Source of the DNA: Verrucomicrobiales bacterium
Lineage (GTDB): Bacteria; Verrucomicrobiota; Verrucomicrobiae; Limisphaerales; UBA9464
Assembly: GCA_005789375.1 (NCBI GenBank)
Contig: SXXZ01000022.1
Span: 1 to 5,243, forward strand
Reading direction: 5' to 3'
Length of the DNA: 5,243 bases
Shown here: piece by piece, positions 5,210 through 5,243 of the stretch
Numbering within the stretch: position 1 is the stretch's first letter
How the letters are laid out: each line of letters starts with the position of its first letter
Position numbers and translations under genes: made by a program
Notes under the pieces: model-generated
What the model was told of the DNA's origin: nothing
Database searches by the model: none
Seen by the model: only the letters and a program-made list of their open reading frames with translations

Positions 5210-5243
5210 GGCTGGGTAGCTCAGTTGGTAGAGCATGCGACTG
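5210..5243 (+). tRNA. tRNA gene, 3' part cut by window end (anticodon begins with G)
   Basis: From 5210 the sequence fits positions 1-34 of a standard tRNA: a 7-base acceptor strand (GGCTGGG), T8-A9, D stem GCTC/GAGC (5219-5222 and 5231-5234, four perfect pairs), D loop AGTTGGTA with the conserved A14, G18-G19 and A21, A26, then the anticodon-stem strand TGCGA, C32, T33 and G34. The window ends at G34, so the amino acid is not determined. GNN anticodons include Phe, Asn, Tyr, Asp, His and Cys. The ACTG context resembles bacterial tRNA-Phe and tRNA-Asn. It lies 85 bases after the ThuA-domain gene on the same strand, likely with its own promoter. Confidence 0.93.

Noticed and set aside
1..5243. 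CRISPR array, insertion sequence, phage or toxin-antitoxin genes
   Set aside because: I found no regularly spaced repeats, transposase motifs, integrase or small paired toxin-antitoxin frames in the window.

Overview
The window looks like chromosomal DNA of a GC-rich, free-living bacterium, most likely of the Planctomycetota-Verrucomicrobiota group. This rests on overall gene content: a secreted HExxH metallopeptidase-like protein, a secreted ThuA-domain protein and a secreted TIM-barrel glycosidase-like protein. Start codons also lack clear Shine-Dalgarno sequences. This is inference; no rRNA or other phylogenetic marker is present.

Layout. (1) Bases 1-968, + strand: the C-terminal 321 residues of a zinc-metallopeptidase-like (gluzincin) protein whose start lies left of the window. 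(2) Bases 969-1117: a non-coding gap holding a perfect 16-bp tandem duplication and a strong hairpin. (3) Bases 1118-1882, +: a membrane-anchored YdcF/ElyC-type DUF218 protein. It is followed after about 100 bases by a Nudix hydrolase (about 1986-2405, +). (4) Bases 2421-3641, - strand, convergent with the Nudix gene: an exported eight-stranded TIM-barrel protein resembling a glycoside hydrolase, with an Asp-Glu-Pro at the end of strand 4. (5) Bases 3642-4257: an unusually long (616 bp) divergent intergenic region with a very stable 30-nt hairpin, a direct repeat and an operator-like 20-bp near-palindrome. (6) Bases 4258-5124, +: an exported ThuA-domain protein. (7) Bases 5210-5243, +: the 5' part of a tRNA gene cut by the window end, with G at the wobble position.

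How the genes relate. The divergent pair (TIM-barrel protein and ThuA-domain protein) are both exported and both belong to folds tied to sugar or glycoside handling, so they may be a small carbohydrate-use unit sharing the control region between them. The DUF218 and Nudix genes run in the same direction with a short gap and could be co-transcribed, but their roles (envelope and nucleotide housekeeping) do not obviously connect. I see no CRISPR array, insertion sequence, phage gene or defence system. Most of the window is ordinary. The parts most worth a second look are the 3642-4257 region and the unusual active site of the TIM-barrel protein.
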